Numbered from the stretch's first letter, positions 20,805 through 33,470 are shown. The stretch is DNA of 64,000 nucleotides from Sthenelais limicola (GCA_942159475.1 OW804097.1:35910298-35974297), one strand, 5' to 3'. A program made the numbers and translations. Notes: generated by a model not told the origin, from the sequence alone.

Positions 20805-21346
20805 AATAGGCCATTTGCATAGCCCAATCTAGGCCCAAAGTTGAAAGAGTCCCTTCAAACGAAGGGAAAGCCCCTCGCCTCAAACCGAAAAGTGCCATTA
20901 TAATTCCATTAAGACATTATTAAGCCATTATATTCCCATTAAAACGCCAAGTCCTAGGCCAGGAAACCGATTAGCGAGGTAGGCTGACATAACATTCTTA
21001 TCTGATCTGAGGGTTTAGACCTAGAGTGAGCCGCCATTTTGAATCTTGATTCGCATGGATTTATGGGACTAATGATACAGTCTAAAATCAATAGAAATCA
21101 TGGGATATTTATCAATGCTCTATTGTCAATATCCATGTGTGTTATATGTTTCCATAACACAAGCCTCCATTATTCCCTTCATGCATTTGGTTTTCATATA
21201 TGATTTATACAAGCTCTGAAATTGGTGAAAACATTCTAGCAATTTTCGATAAAATATTATCAAATATGTGTATGTCAGATTTCAACAGAATCCATCACAG
21301 GGAGCACTGTAACAGACATGCGCAGTGGCACATGCAACTCCCCTAT
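20805..21346 (+). mobile_element. Family D element with nested family B
   Basis: Starts AATAGGCCATTTGCATAGCC, ends CATGCAACTCCCCTATT; the ends are imperfect inverted repeats. A family B copy interrupts it 20 bases in. Confidence 0.88.
20825..21028 (+). mobile_element. MITE family B copy nested in family D
   Basis: Starts CAATCTAGGCCCAAAG, ends AGACCTAGAGTG. Exact AGCC duplication at 20821-20824 and 21029-21032; the uninterrupted site is seen in the family D copy near 28265. Confidence 0.93.
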
Positions 21347-21399
21347 TGAGTCTTGTTGTTTCATCTCAGCAATGTGGAAAGTGCCTAATGGCCACCCGA

Positions 21400-21950
21400 A
21401 GACCAAATATATGAAAGCGGTCGGTGCATTATTGGAATGTGGACATTGACGTTATACCGGAAGTCAGCTTATTGTTTTCCCATCAGACCGTTCGGCAGTC
21501 CATCTCTATAATGCCGTCGCAGCAGCCTTCCCAGCGTTTTGATGTCGGACCGCTGGAGAGTAATTTTTGCTCTTTTTTGCTCATCTGGGTCATATTTTAG
21601 AAGAGCATTTATGCCTCCATCGCATGTTTGCCGCCATTATTTCTAGGCGGATTGTCGTCTGCTCTGGCCTTCTCTTTCATTACGCCGCCCCGCCATTAAA
21701 CAGCGTTCATCTTAATTTGTATTTCTTTCTTAATTCACAAAGTTTCTATTTAAGCCCTTTATGCAGCATTTTAAAGCCTCTTTTAACGTCGAAAAAGGAG
21801 TGCTGTACCAGGACGGAGGGAAAGCGCGGGAGGAGGGTGAGAGCGCGGGGCGAAATTACCGGACAAAGCAACGTCATCAAGTTTAATGGCGTTTAAGCGG
21901 CGATGGGCTAAAAGTCGTCTGTTAGTTGATGACGTAGTAGTGACTGGGCG
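21400..21950. promoter_or_regulatory. Unique CpG-richer island, candidate regulatory element
   Basis: Non-repetitive, with TTCATTACG, CCATTAAA, CTTAATTTG and CTTAATTCAC homeodomain-like words, plus CpG-rich blocks at 21820-21900. No supported exon. The role is inferred from composition only. Confidence 0.3.
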
Positions 21951-22099
21951 TCTCTAAGCGGGTAAACCTACTAATGGAGTTAGAGTGGACCTCCCGTGCC
22001 AAGCACCATCTACCCCCCTCTAGAAGCACTACTCCCACCCACCACTAATGGTACCGCATAGATGCCAACTCCTGTGGATTTTCCTAAATTGTGGTATTA

Positions 22100-22125
22100 C
22101 AAGCGGCCCTGTGAAAGGCCGCTTG
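22100..22125. repeat. Perfect hairpin, 9-bp stem
   Basis: CAAGCGGCC and GGCCGCTTG around an 8-base loop. Confidence 0.8.
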
Positions 22126-22437
22126 CAGCATAGAAAACGACTCCGGTTGATGGATGCAGAAGAAGCATGATCAGCTCTCCCTCTTGCTTCGCATCTCCTC
22201 CTCCCACAACTTTATGCCAACTCCACCAGATTCCATACCAAAGCGTACATTTATCATTTTCATAAATTAGCATCTATAAAAGCACCATACAAAAGCTTTG
22301 TGTCAGATAGTCGTTCCCTTTCCCACAAAACTATACACATTATGGTATGATGGTCTTTTCTATATAAGTGCAGAATATATAAATCGTACTGTCTATGATT
22401 TCCATAATGCCTTTTCCCAATAGCCCTGCCATCACGA
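22126..22437. other. Sequence with nothing recognised
   Basis: No repeat or gene seen. Confidence 0.35.
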
Positions 22438-22645
22438 CACTCTAGGTCCAAACCCTCAGATCAGATAAGAATGGTATGTCAGTGATTAGACGCTTACTTC
22501 GCTAATCGATGTCCTGGCTTAGGACTCTTATTGGGAATATAATGACATTTTGCGGTCTTAATGGAACTATAATGGCACTTTGCGGTTTGAGGCAAGAGGC
22601 TTTCCCTTCGTTTGAAGGGACTCTCTCAACTTTGGGCCTAGACTG
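22438..22645 (-). mobile_element. MITE family B copy
   Basis: Starts CACTCTAGGTCCAAACC, ends GGGCCTAGACTG; 208 bp; flanks ACGA/ATGA. Confidence 0.9.
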
Positions 22646-23529
22646 ATGATTAGTAGTTCTTGTATGCAGTACTCTGTGCTGTAATAATGAGGGGACTCAC
22701 ATTTGCATTTATCCATCCTGTATACCGGAAGTGACCGATTTGGGTAATGGATTTTGACTCATTTCCAGGACAGGAAAGGTGGCCAAAATTTCAATCGATT
22801 CCATTAAAAATTAACCACCGAAACTACTCATTGAAATTTGCATAATTTTACCCCTATTAAACCTAGCCAAACACAGAATTGTTTTGTATATATAATGTAT
22901 TTTTCAGGTGTGCGAGAGTGGAATAGTCATACTGACATACTAATAAAGAGGATGTAGTGGCAGAATGATAAACACTTTCTACTCGCAAATCAAATCAGAT
23001 TTTAAGTACATTTTGTGTTTCAGTGGAAAGCCCATTTCTTTAAATCTATAGAATATTGTCAGTTTCATTGACACAAAAAACGGTACAGCCAGAATGCACA
23101 TTTGTCTATCCTGTATTCTTGTTTTCTTGTGTATCTTGTCTTTTTTAATGTGATAGGCCTTGATAGGCTGAGAATAGCAATGTAAATTGTGAGCTTACTG
23201 AAATAAAACTTAAAAGAAAAGATAAACTCTTGGTGTACGTACGTGCGTCGCACGGCGAACACCACAATGTGTGGTAGTCGGCCGGGTGGCCATCTTTGTT
23301 TCAATGATCTTCTGACGCTTGGCATGATGCAGTTTATGGCGTCCCAAGTTGTTTTAGTGCCCCAAGGTTTGAGGCACGGTGTGGAGAGTCTATGGAGGGT
23401 TATCAATAAGCTTGGAGTTGTCCTCCATGAAATCCCAATGCTGTCTCCCAGCAGTCCTTTGTGATCTTTTGGAACCAGCTGGCAGTGAGCCAATACTCAG
23501 CCATAATTCCTCAAGCTGTTTATGCATAT
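22646..23529. other. Mostly unique sequence with a GC-richer block
   Basis: 23230-23510 is GC-richer. A 142-codon open frame on the minus strand (23065-23493) shows no recognised domain; it may be a decayed transposon. Confidence 0.3.
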
Positions 23530-23758
23530 GGGTGAAATCGGCAGAAAATGTACAATTCGCCTTACTCTTAAATAACCCTAATTTAAGGCAGGGTTAAGTT
23601 TCAAAATACAGTTCAGCACAGCCAGACGGGTTCTTGGAATCAACACAACATATATTTACATATAATACCTAGTGTTTATCATGTTTCAGTCTAATAAAGC
23701 AGAATTTATTAGATCTTCAGTTCTGCCAATTGTACATTTTCTAAAAAAAATCTGACCC
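23530..23758 (-). mobile_element. MITE family A copy
   Basis: Left end GGGTGAAATCGGCAG, right end AATCTGACCC; diverged interior. Confidence 0.88.
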
Positions 23759-23928
23759 TTATATTCCGGGTGCGCCCTTGCCTATCTTGATGTTAAATAC
23801 CTAATCTCAGAAACTCCATACACATCATTTGTATCAAAGAAACGTTTTAGCATCGTATGGTCTTTTAAATTCTGGATGGCGGTTGTAGACATATTAAATA
23901 TATTCGGTACGAGGGAGACTTATTCCCA

Positions 23929-24043
23929 TTACCACGACCAGCCGGCCGATACTTGCCGGCTGTAATACTTTAACTATTTAACAGTGTGTTTTTTGCCGTG
24001 CGGCAGCCGTACACCAATCGGCCGTGGTAATGTGAATGGGCCT
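23929..24043. repeat. Small foldback element with GC-rich inverted ends
   Basis: CCCATTACCACGACC...GGCCG at the left matches, inverted, CGGCCGTGGTAATG...AATGGG at the right; an inner AGCCGGC...GCCGGCT palindrome is also present. Confidence 0.6.
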
Positions 24044-24570
24044 TTAGGTGGGGATTGCTTTCAAATACAAATGTATAGGAAGGTGGAATCACTTCCCCGA
24101 ATTTTACTGGTGGAGACAGTCCAAAATTGGGAACATAAAAATGATAATGGAAAAAAATTAATGGACGATGGACGTCGAATGACAGAAATAATAAGTATCT
24201 TTGGCAACTGGCTGAAAGAGTGTTAATTTCTGGCAAAACATCTTCGTGTGCCAAAAGCGAGGCTGCTTTAAGAGAATAGAATCATAGAATATTAGCGAAT
24301 TACAAAAGTAAATTACTTATGGCATCTTTATTTTGATCCCTTTAGACGCTTTCAATTTCTGAATTTAGGATGATTTGATTTGTCTGCATATCTTTGGCAT
24401 AGCTTTTATATTTCACAATCTTTTGAAATGAATAGATACATGTATTTTAAATCTTTAAATAAAAATACAAAATAGTCGGGCTTACGTCCGGATTTTCTTT
24501 CATTGCGTCAAACAAATATTATAAAATGATTATTCAGATCCCGCCGGCTGTGGCTGATTGCGCAGCGTAT
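24044..24570. other. AT-rich sequence, nothing recognised
   Basis: No repeat or exon seen. Confidence 0.35.
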
Positions 24571-24850
24571 AAGATAAGATAATAAAATCTTTTATTTGTC
24601 AAAAACTGAATACGGTTACATTAATAGGAAAGGACAAATAGGTTGACATGTCTGTATGAAAAATGTTTGTATTCCATTTCTGCCGACAGTTACCTTTAAT
24701 TTAGAACGCAGGAGTCTTGTACTGGACTGAGCAGAAGTGAAAAATTAAGAATGAAAAGAATAAAATAAAAATAATACAAATCAAATCAAACAATGGAGAT
24801 GACAAATAATAGGCTAAGAAGATACAGTGTCATGAGATATACTTCTCAAG
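24571..24850 (-). mobile_element. Possible retrotransposon 3' end, minus strand
   Basis: ATAAAATCTTTTATTTGTC resembles the reversed tail of a LINE; upstream body not recognised. Confidence 0.3.
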
Positions 24851-25077
24851 GATATACTTTCCTGTACTTTACAAGTTGAAAGGTGCATAATCCGTGGGTT
24901 GTTGGAAGGAGTACGAAGCTGGAGTCTCTGATCTGAAGATATCAACAAAAGTTACTTTCAAAAAGTCAATATTCTGAGGTATGAAGCTAAGAACTTAACA
25001 TTTGTTCACCGTATGCATACACGCACTATTGTGTTTGCATGTAATTTTATTTCCCATCACATGGGCAATTTTAATTA

Positions 25078-25312
25078 GGGTCAGATCTTCAGAAAATGTA
25101 CAATCGGCAGATCCACATATTTAGTAAATTCTGCTAAATTAGTAAACAGTAAAATGGTCAAAACTAGGTATATCTGATATTTGATATTGTCTTGATTCAA
25201 ACAATATGTTTGGTTATGTTGAAGTGTTTTTTTAACCCGATTTTTCTCTTAAATTTGGGTTATTTGAGAGGATTGATGAAGATGAATTGTACATTTTCTG
25301 GCAATTTCATCC
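25078..25312 (+). mobile_element. MITE family A copy
   Basis: 235 bp, left end GGGTCAGATCTTCAG, right end of the other type (GGCAATTTCATCC). Confidence 0.9.
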
Positions 25313-25859
25313 ATATATAATAATATATCCACCAATTGCTCACCAGAGCTGCTTAAGGCGACCATGCATTGAGGAACGAGAATATCCCCTCCACGCCCCC
25401 CCCACGCCCCACACACTCCCGAAAGGTTAATATTGTAACCACCATAACATATACAATAGATATATGGTAATTTCAAATAAATATATTGGAGACTGGAATA
25501 AAGAGTGACCCATTTATGGGTATGTATAGTCTGAGTTGTTGTCACATGCAGGGCCTGTTCGTGAGGACAGGGAAGGAGACCTATTTGGAAGGAAGCCAAA
25601 ACACACAATGGAGTAGCAGCATTCTCCCCATATGCCACGTTGTAGTGTTCCGTGGACCCCATGTGCCATCATCCCAAACAGGGGTTGCCTTAAATACGTC
25701 CAAGCCTTCTGCTTCAAACCATCCTTCTTCTATTCATAAGCATCCCTCGTCTTTGATCAGCTTGCCCCAGGCTCCTCTTACAGATCAACGCCAACGATAT
25801 CTCTTTTCATGCAATCAGCATCTGAAGGAAAGCAGTAAAAGCATTTCTTTTTCGATTAT
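25313..25859. other. Unique sequence, nothing recognised
   Basis: An open frame across 25486-26022 runs into a MITE and is not supported as a gene. Confidence 0.35.
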
Positions 25860-25972
25860 GGGTCAGATCGTCGTTATGTTAAGCTGCATTTTGAAGCTTA
25901 TTTTTGTCTTAAATGTGGGTTATTTGAGAGGATTGGTGAAGGCGCATTGTACATTTTCTGAACATCTGACCC
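25860..25972 (+). mobile_element. MITE family A, internally deleted copy (113 bp)
   Basis: GGGTCAGATCG is joined directly to the GTTATGTTAAGCTGC interior; the right half is intact. Confidence 0.88.
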
Positions 25973-26087
25973 ATGTATATTATGCTGAAAAGAAAGACGG
26001 TTCTATTGTAAGCTTTTACTGATTAAGAATGGAAGTGTTTCACCTGTGTTTCCAAATAAGCAAAATTCAATGAGAAATTATGAACAT

Positions 26088-26322
26088 GGGTCAGATGTTC
26101 AGAAAATGTACAATTCAACTTCGCCAATCTTCTCAAATAACCAAAATTTCAGACGAAAATAAAGTTCAAAATACAGTTCAACCTAACCAAACAGATTGCT
26201 AGAATCAATGCAATGCCGAATATACTCGAATTTACCTAGTATTGGCCAAATTGCAGCCTAAATTAGCAGAATTTACTAAATGTATACATCTGCCAATTGT
26301 ACATTTTCTGAAAATCTGACCC
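26088..26322 (-). mobile_element. MITE family A copy
   Basis: 235 bp with exact ACAT duplication (26084-26087, 26323-26326). Confidence 0.95.
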
Positions 26323-26549
26323 ACATGATTTCTCTAGCTACCAACAAGTCAGTCCATGGAGTATGGAAACCCGAGTAAAATAAACTCTGGTATTATCAAT
26401 TAGCCGAAGGTTGCGTGCACAGAAGAAAAAATACTATTCCTAAATGGCTAACTTAATATGCAAATTTACTCAGTGGAGGTGGGCGGCATTGACTTAATAC
26501 TCCAAGAGGGAGAGACGCGTGCGTGTGGGTTGGTGAATGGTAGGCATAT

Positions 26550-26784
26550 GGGTCAGGTCTTCAGAAAATGTACAATTGACCTTCACCAATCCTCTCAAAT
26601 AACCCCAATTTACGACGAGAATCAGGTTCAAAACACAGTTCAACCTAACCAGACAGATTTATTGAATGAATACAATACAGAATACACCTAGAGATCCTCA
26701 GTATTTATCATTTTTCACACTAATTTAGCAGAATTTGGGAGATGTGTAGAAATGTAGATTGTGCATTTTCTGAAGATCTGACCC
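26550..26784 (-). mobile_element. MITE family A copy
   Basis: 235 bp; ATAT on both sides. Confidence 0.94.
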
Positions 26785-27602
26785 ATATGCGTATAAAAGA
26801 CAGCCTCATATAGACGCTACTTTGCTCTACTCCCTCATCACGCACCTTTGTCTTCGGGTGCACAAATATTGGTAGAAGCAGAGTGGTGAGGAATTGAACG
26901 GAGCTAGAGGGAGCTAGAAGGAAGGCCAATATACGGCATATAGAGTAAAGGAGGCATATCATATATATATAATATAGGCTATAGCTATTTATGCAGAATG
27001 GCTTGATATGGCGTCTATATAGAGGAAATATATATAATTCGTGTTTGGAAATATGGAGGCAGGTGCAGACTAAAGAATTCCATCAAGAAATGAAGAAGAC
27101 GCTGAAGAAAGACTTACATACCCAGACATTTATAGATTGGTTCAGAATATTGGTAAACAAGAAGGATTTAAAATGTAAAGTGATTGCAAATGTAGGATTA
27201 TTGCGATAAATGAAATTTCCAGTTGCTGACTCTATATACCTGATTGACCGAATATTCGTATCCCAGATACAATGTAATTATAACTTACAGCAAGTGTCCT
27301 GTGGTTTGAATTATGAACAATTTGCTACTGGAGCAAAGTACGAAAAAACATTTTCAGAATATTCCACACTTTGTCCGTCCCATTTTACACAGCTTAGTTT
27401 GATATATATTTCAACTTTTATTCAGGTTTTTGCGTTTCACATTTCTTAACTTGGTGCTAAGCACAATAGATTTGTTATGTCGGTAAAGCCTTGCATAACG
27501 ACTCCATCTTTTCTCTCCAATTATCGCTAAGAGATTAGTCCTGGCCAAAGTACGCACATATATATATATTAGTACTATAAGTATACGTCAATCTCTACTC
27601 TA
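26785..27602. other. AT-rich sequence, nothing recognised
   Basis: No repeat family, RNA gene or supported exon. Confidence 0.35.
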
Positions 27603-27814
27603 CAGTCTAGGCTCAAAGATAAAAGAGTCCCTTCAAACTGAGGGAAAGCCTCTCGCCCCAAAATGCAAAACACAATTATAATTCTTCCATTAAGACCGCA
27701 AAATGTCATTATATTCCCATTAGAACGAGTAGTGCTAGGCCAGGAAACTGATTAGCGAAGTAGGGGTCCAATCACTGACATACCATTCTTATCTGATGGT
27801 TTGGACCTAGAGTG
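27603..27814 (+). mobile_element. MITE family B copy
   Basis: CAGTCTAGGCTCAAAG to TTTGGACCTAGAGTG; 212 bp; flanks TCTA/TATA. Confidence 0.9.
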
Positions 27815-28249
27815 TATATGGAAATGGTAGGTCAGGGTGTCCGACTATTGCGGGGACCACACGCGTGCAGGATTGCCACTTTCACCGGGATATGGCCCTC
27901 CACAACCCGTAGACCCTCCACCGATTACACGGTCTCTTCAGTCCTTACCAGCGTCTGACATAAATTAGTGTCGCGGAGCTTGAATCTTGTTCTCTCTCTC
28001 CCTATAGCTCTTGTTACATATACTGCCGCACCTCTCCCATCTATTTTTCCCATCTACCCACATGCGACAATACAATGAACATGTTCATTTCAATTGGGGA
28101 TGAGTAGGAGGATTGACTTGTAAATTGTGAACGAAATAGGTAGAAATACAAAAATAGAAGTCATGGAAATTATAGGGCGTAGATAATTTGCATGTATCAA
28201 TACTTGTGTTTCGACTCTCTGGTATTTCAATTTGTTCAAGTGATGACAT

Positions 28250-28613
28250 AATAGGGCATTTGCATAGCCGCCATGTTGAATCTTGATTTGCAGGGAATTA
28301 TGGGACTAATGGTACAGTATAAAATCTATGAAAAACATGCCATGTTCTGCATGGAATATCTATCAATGCTCTATCATCAATATCCATGTGTTATACACAA
28401 TTTTTTTTATGTAGCCATAACACAAGCCTCCATATGTCCCATCATGCATTTGGTTCTCATAGATCATTTATAAAAGCTATGATATTGGTGAAAACATTCT
28501 TGCAATTTTTGATGAAAAAATGTTGCCAAATATCTGTATGTCAGAATTCATCAGAATCCATCCCAGAATGCACTGTAACAGACATGCGCAGTGGCACATG
28601 CAACTCCCCTATT
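28250..28613 (+). mobile_element. Family D element, full length
   Basis: 364 bp from AATAGGGCATTTGCATAGCC to CATGCAACTCCCCTATT. It shows the uninterrupted site for the family B insertion at 20825. Confidence 0.9.
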
Positions 28614-29079
28614 GGAATGAACAAGAATCTAGGCGTGGTTAATGTTATGCCAATGGTATTATGGACAGCTTTTATATCACTTTTATATGACTCTATACAT
28701 ATTATTTTGATCGAAATCAATCCTTGAATTAGGTTTGATATCCTTTAGAGGAAAAATAACAATTTTAAAAGTGAAAGAAGTTTAATTCGTCACTACATTA
28801 AAGATAAGACTTGTGTATAGGTGAATAGGTAAAGCGCGGGCCAGGAAATCTACATACTAAACCAACATTCTAATAAGAAATTGTAATTGGTAACATTGCC
28901 TATATATCTGTACGGTATACATATATCAAAGCACCTGGTAATACTAATAGTGGCATATAATTACGGATTTTTACTTGCGCATACATGTATACGATCAGAT
29001 ATCTACTGAAACTTGTATGCATCAGCTGAAAAAGAAATAAAGGCCTACATATAACAAGATTACAACTTAAACAGACATT
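28614..29079. other. AT-rich sequence, nothing recognised
   Basis: No repeat or exon seen. Confidence 0.35.
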
Positions 29080-29170
29080 GTATTGTATTGTAATAGTTTT
29101 ATTCATGCTGTAAAGTACATTCAAAATTGCAAGAAAAGGGTGTGTTTTACATACCGTATAAGAATACAAA
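29080..29170 (-). mobile_element. Possible retrotransposon 3' end, minus strand
   Basis: TGTATTGTATTG followed by TAGTTTTATTCATGC looks like a reversed LINE tail. Confidence 0.35.
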
Positions 29171-29229
29171 TTAAAAATAAAACCTTCTGTTAATTGAAGC
29201 TGATCTTCCAGATGTTACTTTAAAAGAAG

Positions 29230-29500
29230 GAAACATGCCACCATCTTTAAGAATTAAGCTATCTTCAGCCTACATATTTAACATGGAGTTAAGCGTTGGT
29301 TGGAGGACAAGAGACCGGCCGGCCCCTGCATTCTTGACGGAATGTCTAGCAGCGTCTGCCGGTGGATCTCGGTGTATGACGCGCGGTCTCTCCGGGCTAT
29401 CCATCGCCCAGTCTATATCAACTATTCATTCCCGAGTCGTCGCCCAACTCTTTATAGCCATTTTCAAACTGCGAAATAAATCTCTGTTTTGATATTTTCT
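29230..29500. other. GC-richer unique island
   Basis: Non-repetitive; GC peak at 29310-29440 with CCGGCCGGCCC and several CpG. The 85-codon frame here has no domain. Confidence 0.3.
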
Positions 29501-29946
29501 GTTTCTCTGATTTTGATCTCAAACATTATATTTGTCTTATATAACCCAATAATATATTCATCTTGCGGGGAATTTTTAAGTTTAAAACATTATTCTAATA
29601 TCAGTCGTATACATTGTATTTGTAATATTAATTATGATATACACCATATAGGTTCAACACGTGAAAGCAGTTGATAGTCCAAATTTACGTACTTCTTGTG
29701 TAACTGATGTAAAAGAAGTTTGGCCCTAATTCGAAATAAGAAGAAAGACAAAATGTCTTCTTTGTAGTCCCAGATACATGCCAAGATCTGAAAAAAGATT
29801 TATACAAGAAAAAAATATATTAGATGAAATATTTTCCACTCCTCTGGGCTATTTCTTAAGAGATCTCGTCAACTAAAAAATAAACTTATTCCATCCCTCA
29901 GATAAAGAGCCAATTCTCTCCCAAGGCAGACTTCCATACGTCATGA

Positions 29947-29954
29947 TGACGTCA
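29947..29954. promoter_or_regulatory. Consensus CRE site TGACGTCA
   Basis: Perfect 8-bp palindrome for CREB/ATF factors, inside a CpG-richer stretch (29930-30110) with a second CATGACGTT nearby. Function is inferred. Confidence 0.4.
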
Positions 29955-30235
29955 GTGGTCGTCAGGAACGCATCAAAGCATGACGTTGAGTTGTTAAAAG
30001 TAGGGTAGTTAAGATGATTAGATGGGACGATTAGGAGTGGCATGAATAAGCGGGAAGGAGAAGGTGAGGGGGGCAGCGCTCGTTGAGTTATTACCGAGAG
30101 AAAGAAGGTCGCCATATGTGATACAACTAACCCTGAGAAATATTAATAATCGATGCCTAAATACCGTGGAAATATGACAAATTAAAGCTTATTAATATAC
30201 AAAGATGAAAGTGCTATGGATATATTAGTTATTTG

Positions 30236-30330
30236 TATTTAAAGATCTTTATTCAGCAAGAACATTATGCATTTTACACTTTTCTCAGCCGTGCTGAAGC
30301 TACTAATATAATATAACAAATAAATAAAGG
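30236..30330 (-). mobile_element. Retrotransposon family R 3' end
   Basis: CTTTATTCAGCAAGAACATT...TTCTCAG...TGCTGAAG matches the shared reversed terminus of this six-copy family (AATAAA on the minus strand). Confidence 0.65.
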
Positions 30331-30641
30331 TATCAGAACTCTTATATAAAATGTAGGTTATGTCGGGTCATGCCATTTTAATTAAGAAAAAGACCCAATG
30401 AAGTCACGATAGTACTGACACATAATAAATATATCTATAACTCTGCCGTCTATGCCATCTAATTTACAAGAAAAATACGAGACCTTACAAAGTACAAAAC
30501 AATATCGGTCTATGCCATTTAAATTACACTAAAAATTCATACCTAAAAACAAACAAACAATACATAAATAGGCACAAGATAAAAATCAAAAGAAAACGAC
30601 ACCCTCTGGCACACATGTGCACGAATGTTGCTCAGATATAT

Positions 30642-30876
30642 GTGTCAGATTTTCAGAAAATGTAAAATTGGCAGCTCTACAAATTTAGGAACTTCTGCTA
30701 AATTAGACTCTAAAATGATGAATCCCGGGTATATTTGAGTATATTTGGTATCACATTGATTTAAAGTATCAGTGCTGCTATGTTAAATTGCATTTTGAAG
30801 CTGATTTTTGTCTTAAATGTGGGCTATTTGAGAAGATTGGTGAAGGTGAATTGTACATTTTCTAAAAATCTGACCC
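30642..30876 (+). mobile_element. MITE family A copy
   Basis: 235 bp, plus orientation; exact ATAT on both sides. Confidence 0.94.
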
Positions 30877-31106
30877 ATATGTGTATTCATATTATCTATG
30901 ATACACTGGGATGGATCTGATCATATATCCAATGTACATGGGATGCCTGTCCCATTATTTGCCTTGCGTGTAAAAAGGTATTATTCAAACAAAATCTAAA
31001 GGTATAAACGGTGCGTAGATACATGCATAGTAGAGTTTTATACCAGCGTCTGGTAGACTAACAAGATCAAAGAACATCCAGGTACACTCAGTACAACCTT
31101 ATATCT

Positions 31107-31339
31107 GGGTCAGATTTTCAGAAAATGTACAATTGGCAGCTGTACAGACTTTAGTAAATTCTGCTAAATTAAGCTGCAATTTCGCCAATACTAGGTAAAT
31201 TTGAGTATATTTAACATTGCATTGATTCTAGCAATCTGTTTGGTTAGGAACAGTGTTTTGAACTTTATTTTCGTCTGAAATTCGGATTATTTGAGAAGAT
31301 TGGTGAAGGTGAATTGTACATTTTCTGAAAATCTGACCC
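31107..31339 (+). mobile_element. MITE family A copy
   Basis: 233 bp; flanked by ATATCT on both sides. Confidence 0.94.
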
Positions 31340-31436
31340 ATATCTACCCCCTAATTCTCCTAAACGAACATCTGACTGGGGCGACTATTTATATGCTAAA
31401 GCTAGTGATACAAAGGGCTACTGCTACCATGCATGT

Positions 31437-31678
31437 GGGTCAAATTTTCGGAAAATGTACATTTGGCAGCTCTACACATTTATGATTTAGGAAATTCTGC
31501 TAAATTAGGCTGAACAATGATGAATACTGGGTACATCTGAGTATATTCAGTGTTAAATTGATTGATAGTATCAGTTCTGTTATGTTAAACTGTATTTTGA
31601 AGCACATTTTTGTCTTAAATGTGGGTTATTTGAGGGGATTGGTGAAGGCGAATTGTACATTTTCTGAAAATCTGACTC
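31437..31678 (+). mobile_element. MITE family A copy
   Basis: 242 bp; exact ATGT duplication. Confidence 0.94.
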
Positions 31679-31800
31679 ATGTATAGGCCCATGGCGCTGG
31701 TGCCTGAAATAAGGTCAATGTATCGAAGGGTTGCCACAAACTATTCATACACATGTTGTACTACAATATGGAAATTGTTGTACAGCCAATCATGGTATAT

Positions 31801-32033
31801 GGGTCAGATCTTCAGAAAATGCACAATCTACATTTTTACACATCTCTCAAATTCTGCTAAATTAGTGTGAAAAATGATAAATACTGAGTATATCTGAGTG
31901 TATTCTGTATTGTATTCATTCAATAAATCTGTCTGGTTAGGTTGAGCTGTATTTTGAACCTGATTCTCGTCTTAAATTTGTGTTATTTGAGACGATTGGA
32001 TTGGCCAATTGTAATTTTCTGAAGACCTGACCC
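31801..32033 (+). mobile_element. MITE family A copy
   Basis: 233 bp, ATAT on both sides; subfamily with GCACAATCTACA interior. Confidence 0.92.
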
Positions 32034-32175
32034 ATATACCCATGTGAATTCTATTTTTTAGTCTAACCATTGATTCTGTGTACAGGTCAGCTGGGAGACT
32101 ATTATATTCTTCTCAATTCGAATGACTAGAATAATTTTGGTTACTTTTGACACAAATCATTGCTATCAATTCCAG

Positions 32176-32188
32176 CCCCCCCCCCCCC
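32176..32188. repeat. Poly(C) run of 13
   Basis: Uninterrupted C tract followed by A runs. Confidence 0.9.
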
Positions 32189-32472
32189 TCCAAAAAAAAC
32201 AACAAAGAAAACACACAAAAAGCAACTCCCCAAAACCTTTGTGAGTTGTAAATTATCATAGATTTTGAACTATGTACCATATATTAAATAAGAAATATTG
32301 GATTTAACATAATATGTGCGGATTTATTATATGTTAATGCAATTCAGTGTTTAGCTTCTTTTTTACAGGCTACATGCCGTATAGTTTACAGAGGGGGATA
32401 TTCGCTAATAATTCAATTACATAGTAAACTACCAATATATAAAATGAACATAATATCTTCACAGAATCATAT

Positions 32473-32864
32473 GTGATCCGTTTTAGGAAAATAGGTCATA
32501 AGTCTCACCATATTTGAAAAGAGGCGATCAGGCTGATTCCAATGATAGTAAACAGTAGGCCAACTAATAAGTATTTCTATATTTTAGGTTTGATTTTTTT
32601 ATTTTTGAAAAAAAGTTTGCAATGTTTCTGGATGGGTAATTACCAGTAAACTAACTAAATACAAATTACCAGTTAACTAACTAAATACTCCATATGAAGG
32701 CCTTCAAAACCCAAGGATCTATTCAATAAAATGTTCCGAAATTTGTCACATGGATTTATATGACTATGAGTGCTAAGCCCTTCAATAAAGAGATCTTGTA
32801 AAAAAAAACACTTTGAAAAATATCAATTTTGCGACTTGTGCCTCATTTTTCTATAACACATCAC
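32473..32864 (-). mobile_element. MITE family C copy
   Basis: Degenerate left end (GTGATCCGTTTTAGG), right end GCGACTTGTG...ACACATCAC; interior in minus orientation. Confidence 0.8.
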
Positions 32865-33225
32865 ATATTCCAAAATGAAAAACTAATTATTAATGACCGT
32901 ATATGAAGAAAATTGAACCCCAATTCTCTCTCGCCACACACTAAAAGCCCATGCATGTCGTGTTGGGGACGCGGAGGGGACGCGGAGACTATGGAGCGAC
33001 GTTGGGGTGACGTCTGATATGACTTAGGGGTGACATACGTATGCGAGCTCTGATTCTTTGCTCTCGAGTTCTCACGCCATCTCTCATTCTGATAGCGAGA
33101 TCTCGAGACTAAAGTATGGCTATTAAATTCGACGAAGCATCTCTGGCAATTTCATCCCATGGCCTTTGGTAGTCTGTATTATCTCCTGATAGCCTTTATA
33201 TGACCCTTTTCTTAGCTACATTTAA
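32865..33225. other. Unique sequence with CpG-richer block
   Basis: 32945-33020 has GGGGACGCGGAG-type repeats; nothing else recognised. Confidence 0.35.
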
Positions 33226-33460
33226 GGGTCAGATTTTCAGAACTTGTACCATCGGCAGCTGTACACATTTAGCAAATTCTGACAAATTAGACTGCAATTT
33301 GGTCAATACTAGGTAAATTCGAGTGTATTTGGCATTGCATTGATTCTAGCAATCTGTTTGGTTTAGTTGAACTGTATTTTGTACTTTATTTCTGTCTGAA
33401 ATTTGTGTTAATTGAGTCGATTGGTGAAATTGAATTGTACATTTTCGGAAAATCTGTTCC
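33226..33460 (+). mobile_element. MITE family A copy
   Basis: 235 bp, plus orientation; right end degenerate (AATCTGTTCC). Confidence 0.88.
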
Positions 33461-33470
33461 ATAACCACCC

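Noticed and set aside
23065..23493. 142-codon minus-strand frame in a GC-richer block
   Set aside because: I looked for a transposase or RT motif and found none; kept only as a possible relic.
25486..26022. 178-codon open frame, one of the longest outside the LINE
   Set aside because: Its last third is a family A MITE and the rest shows no domain or conserved motif.
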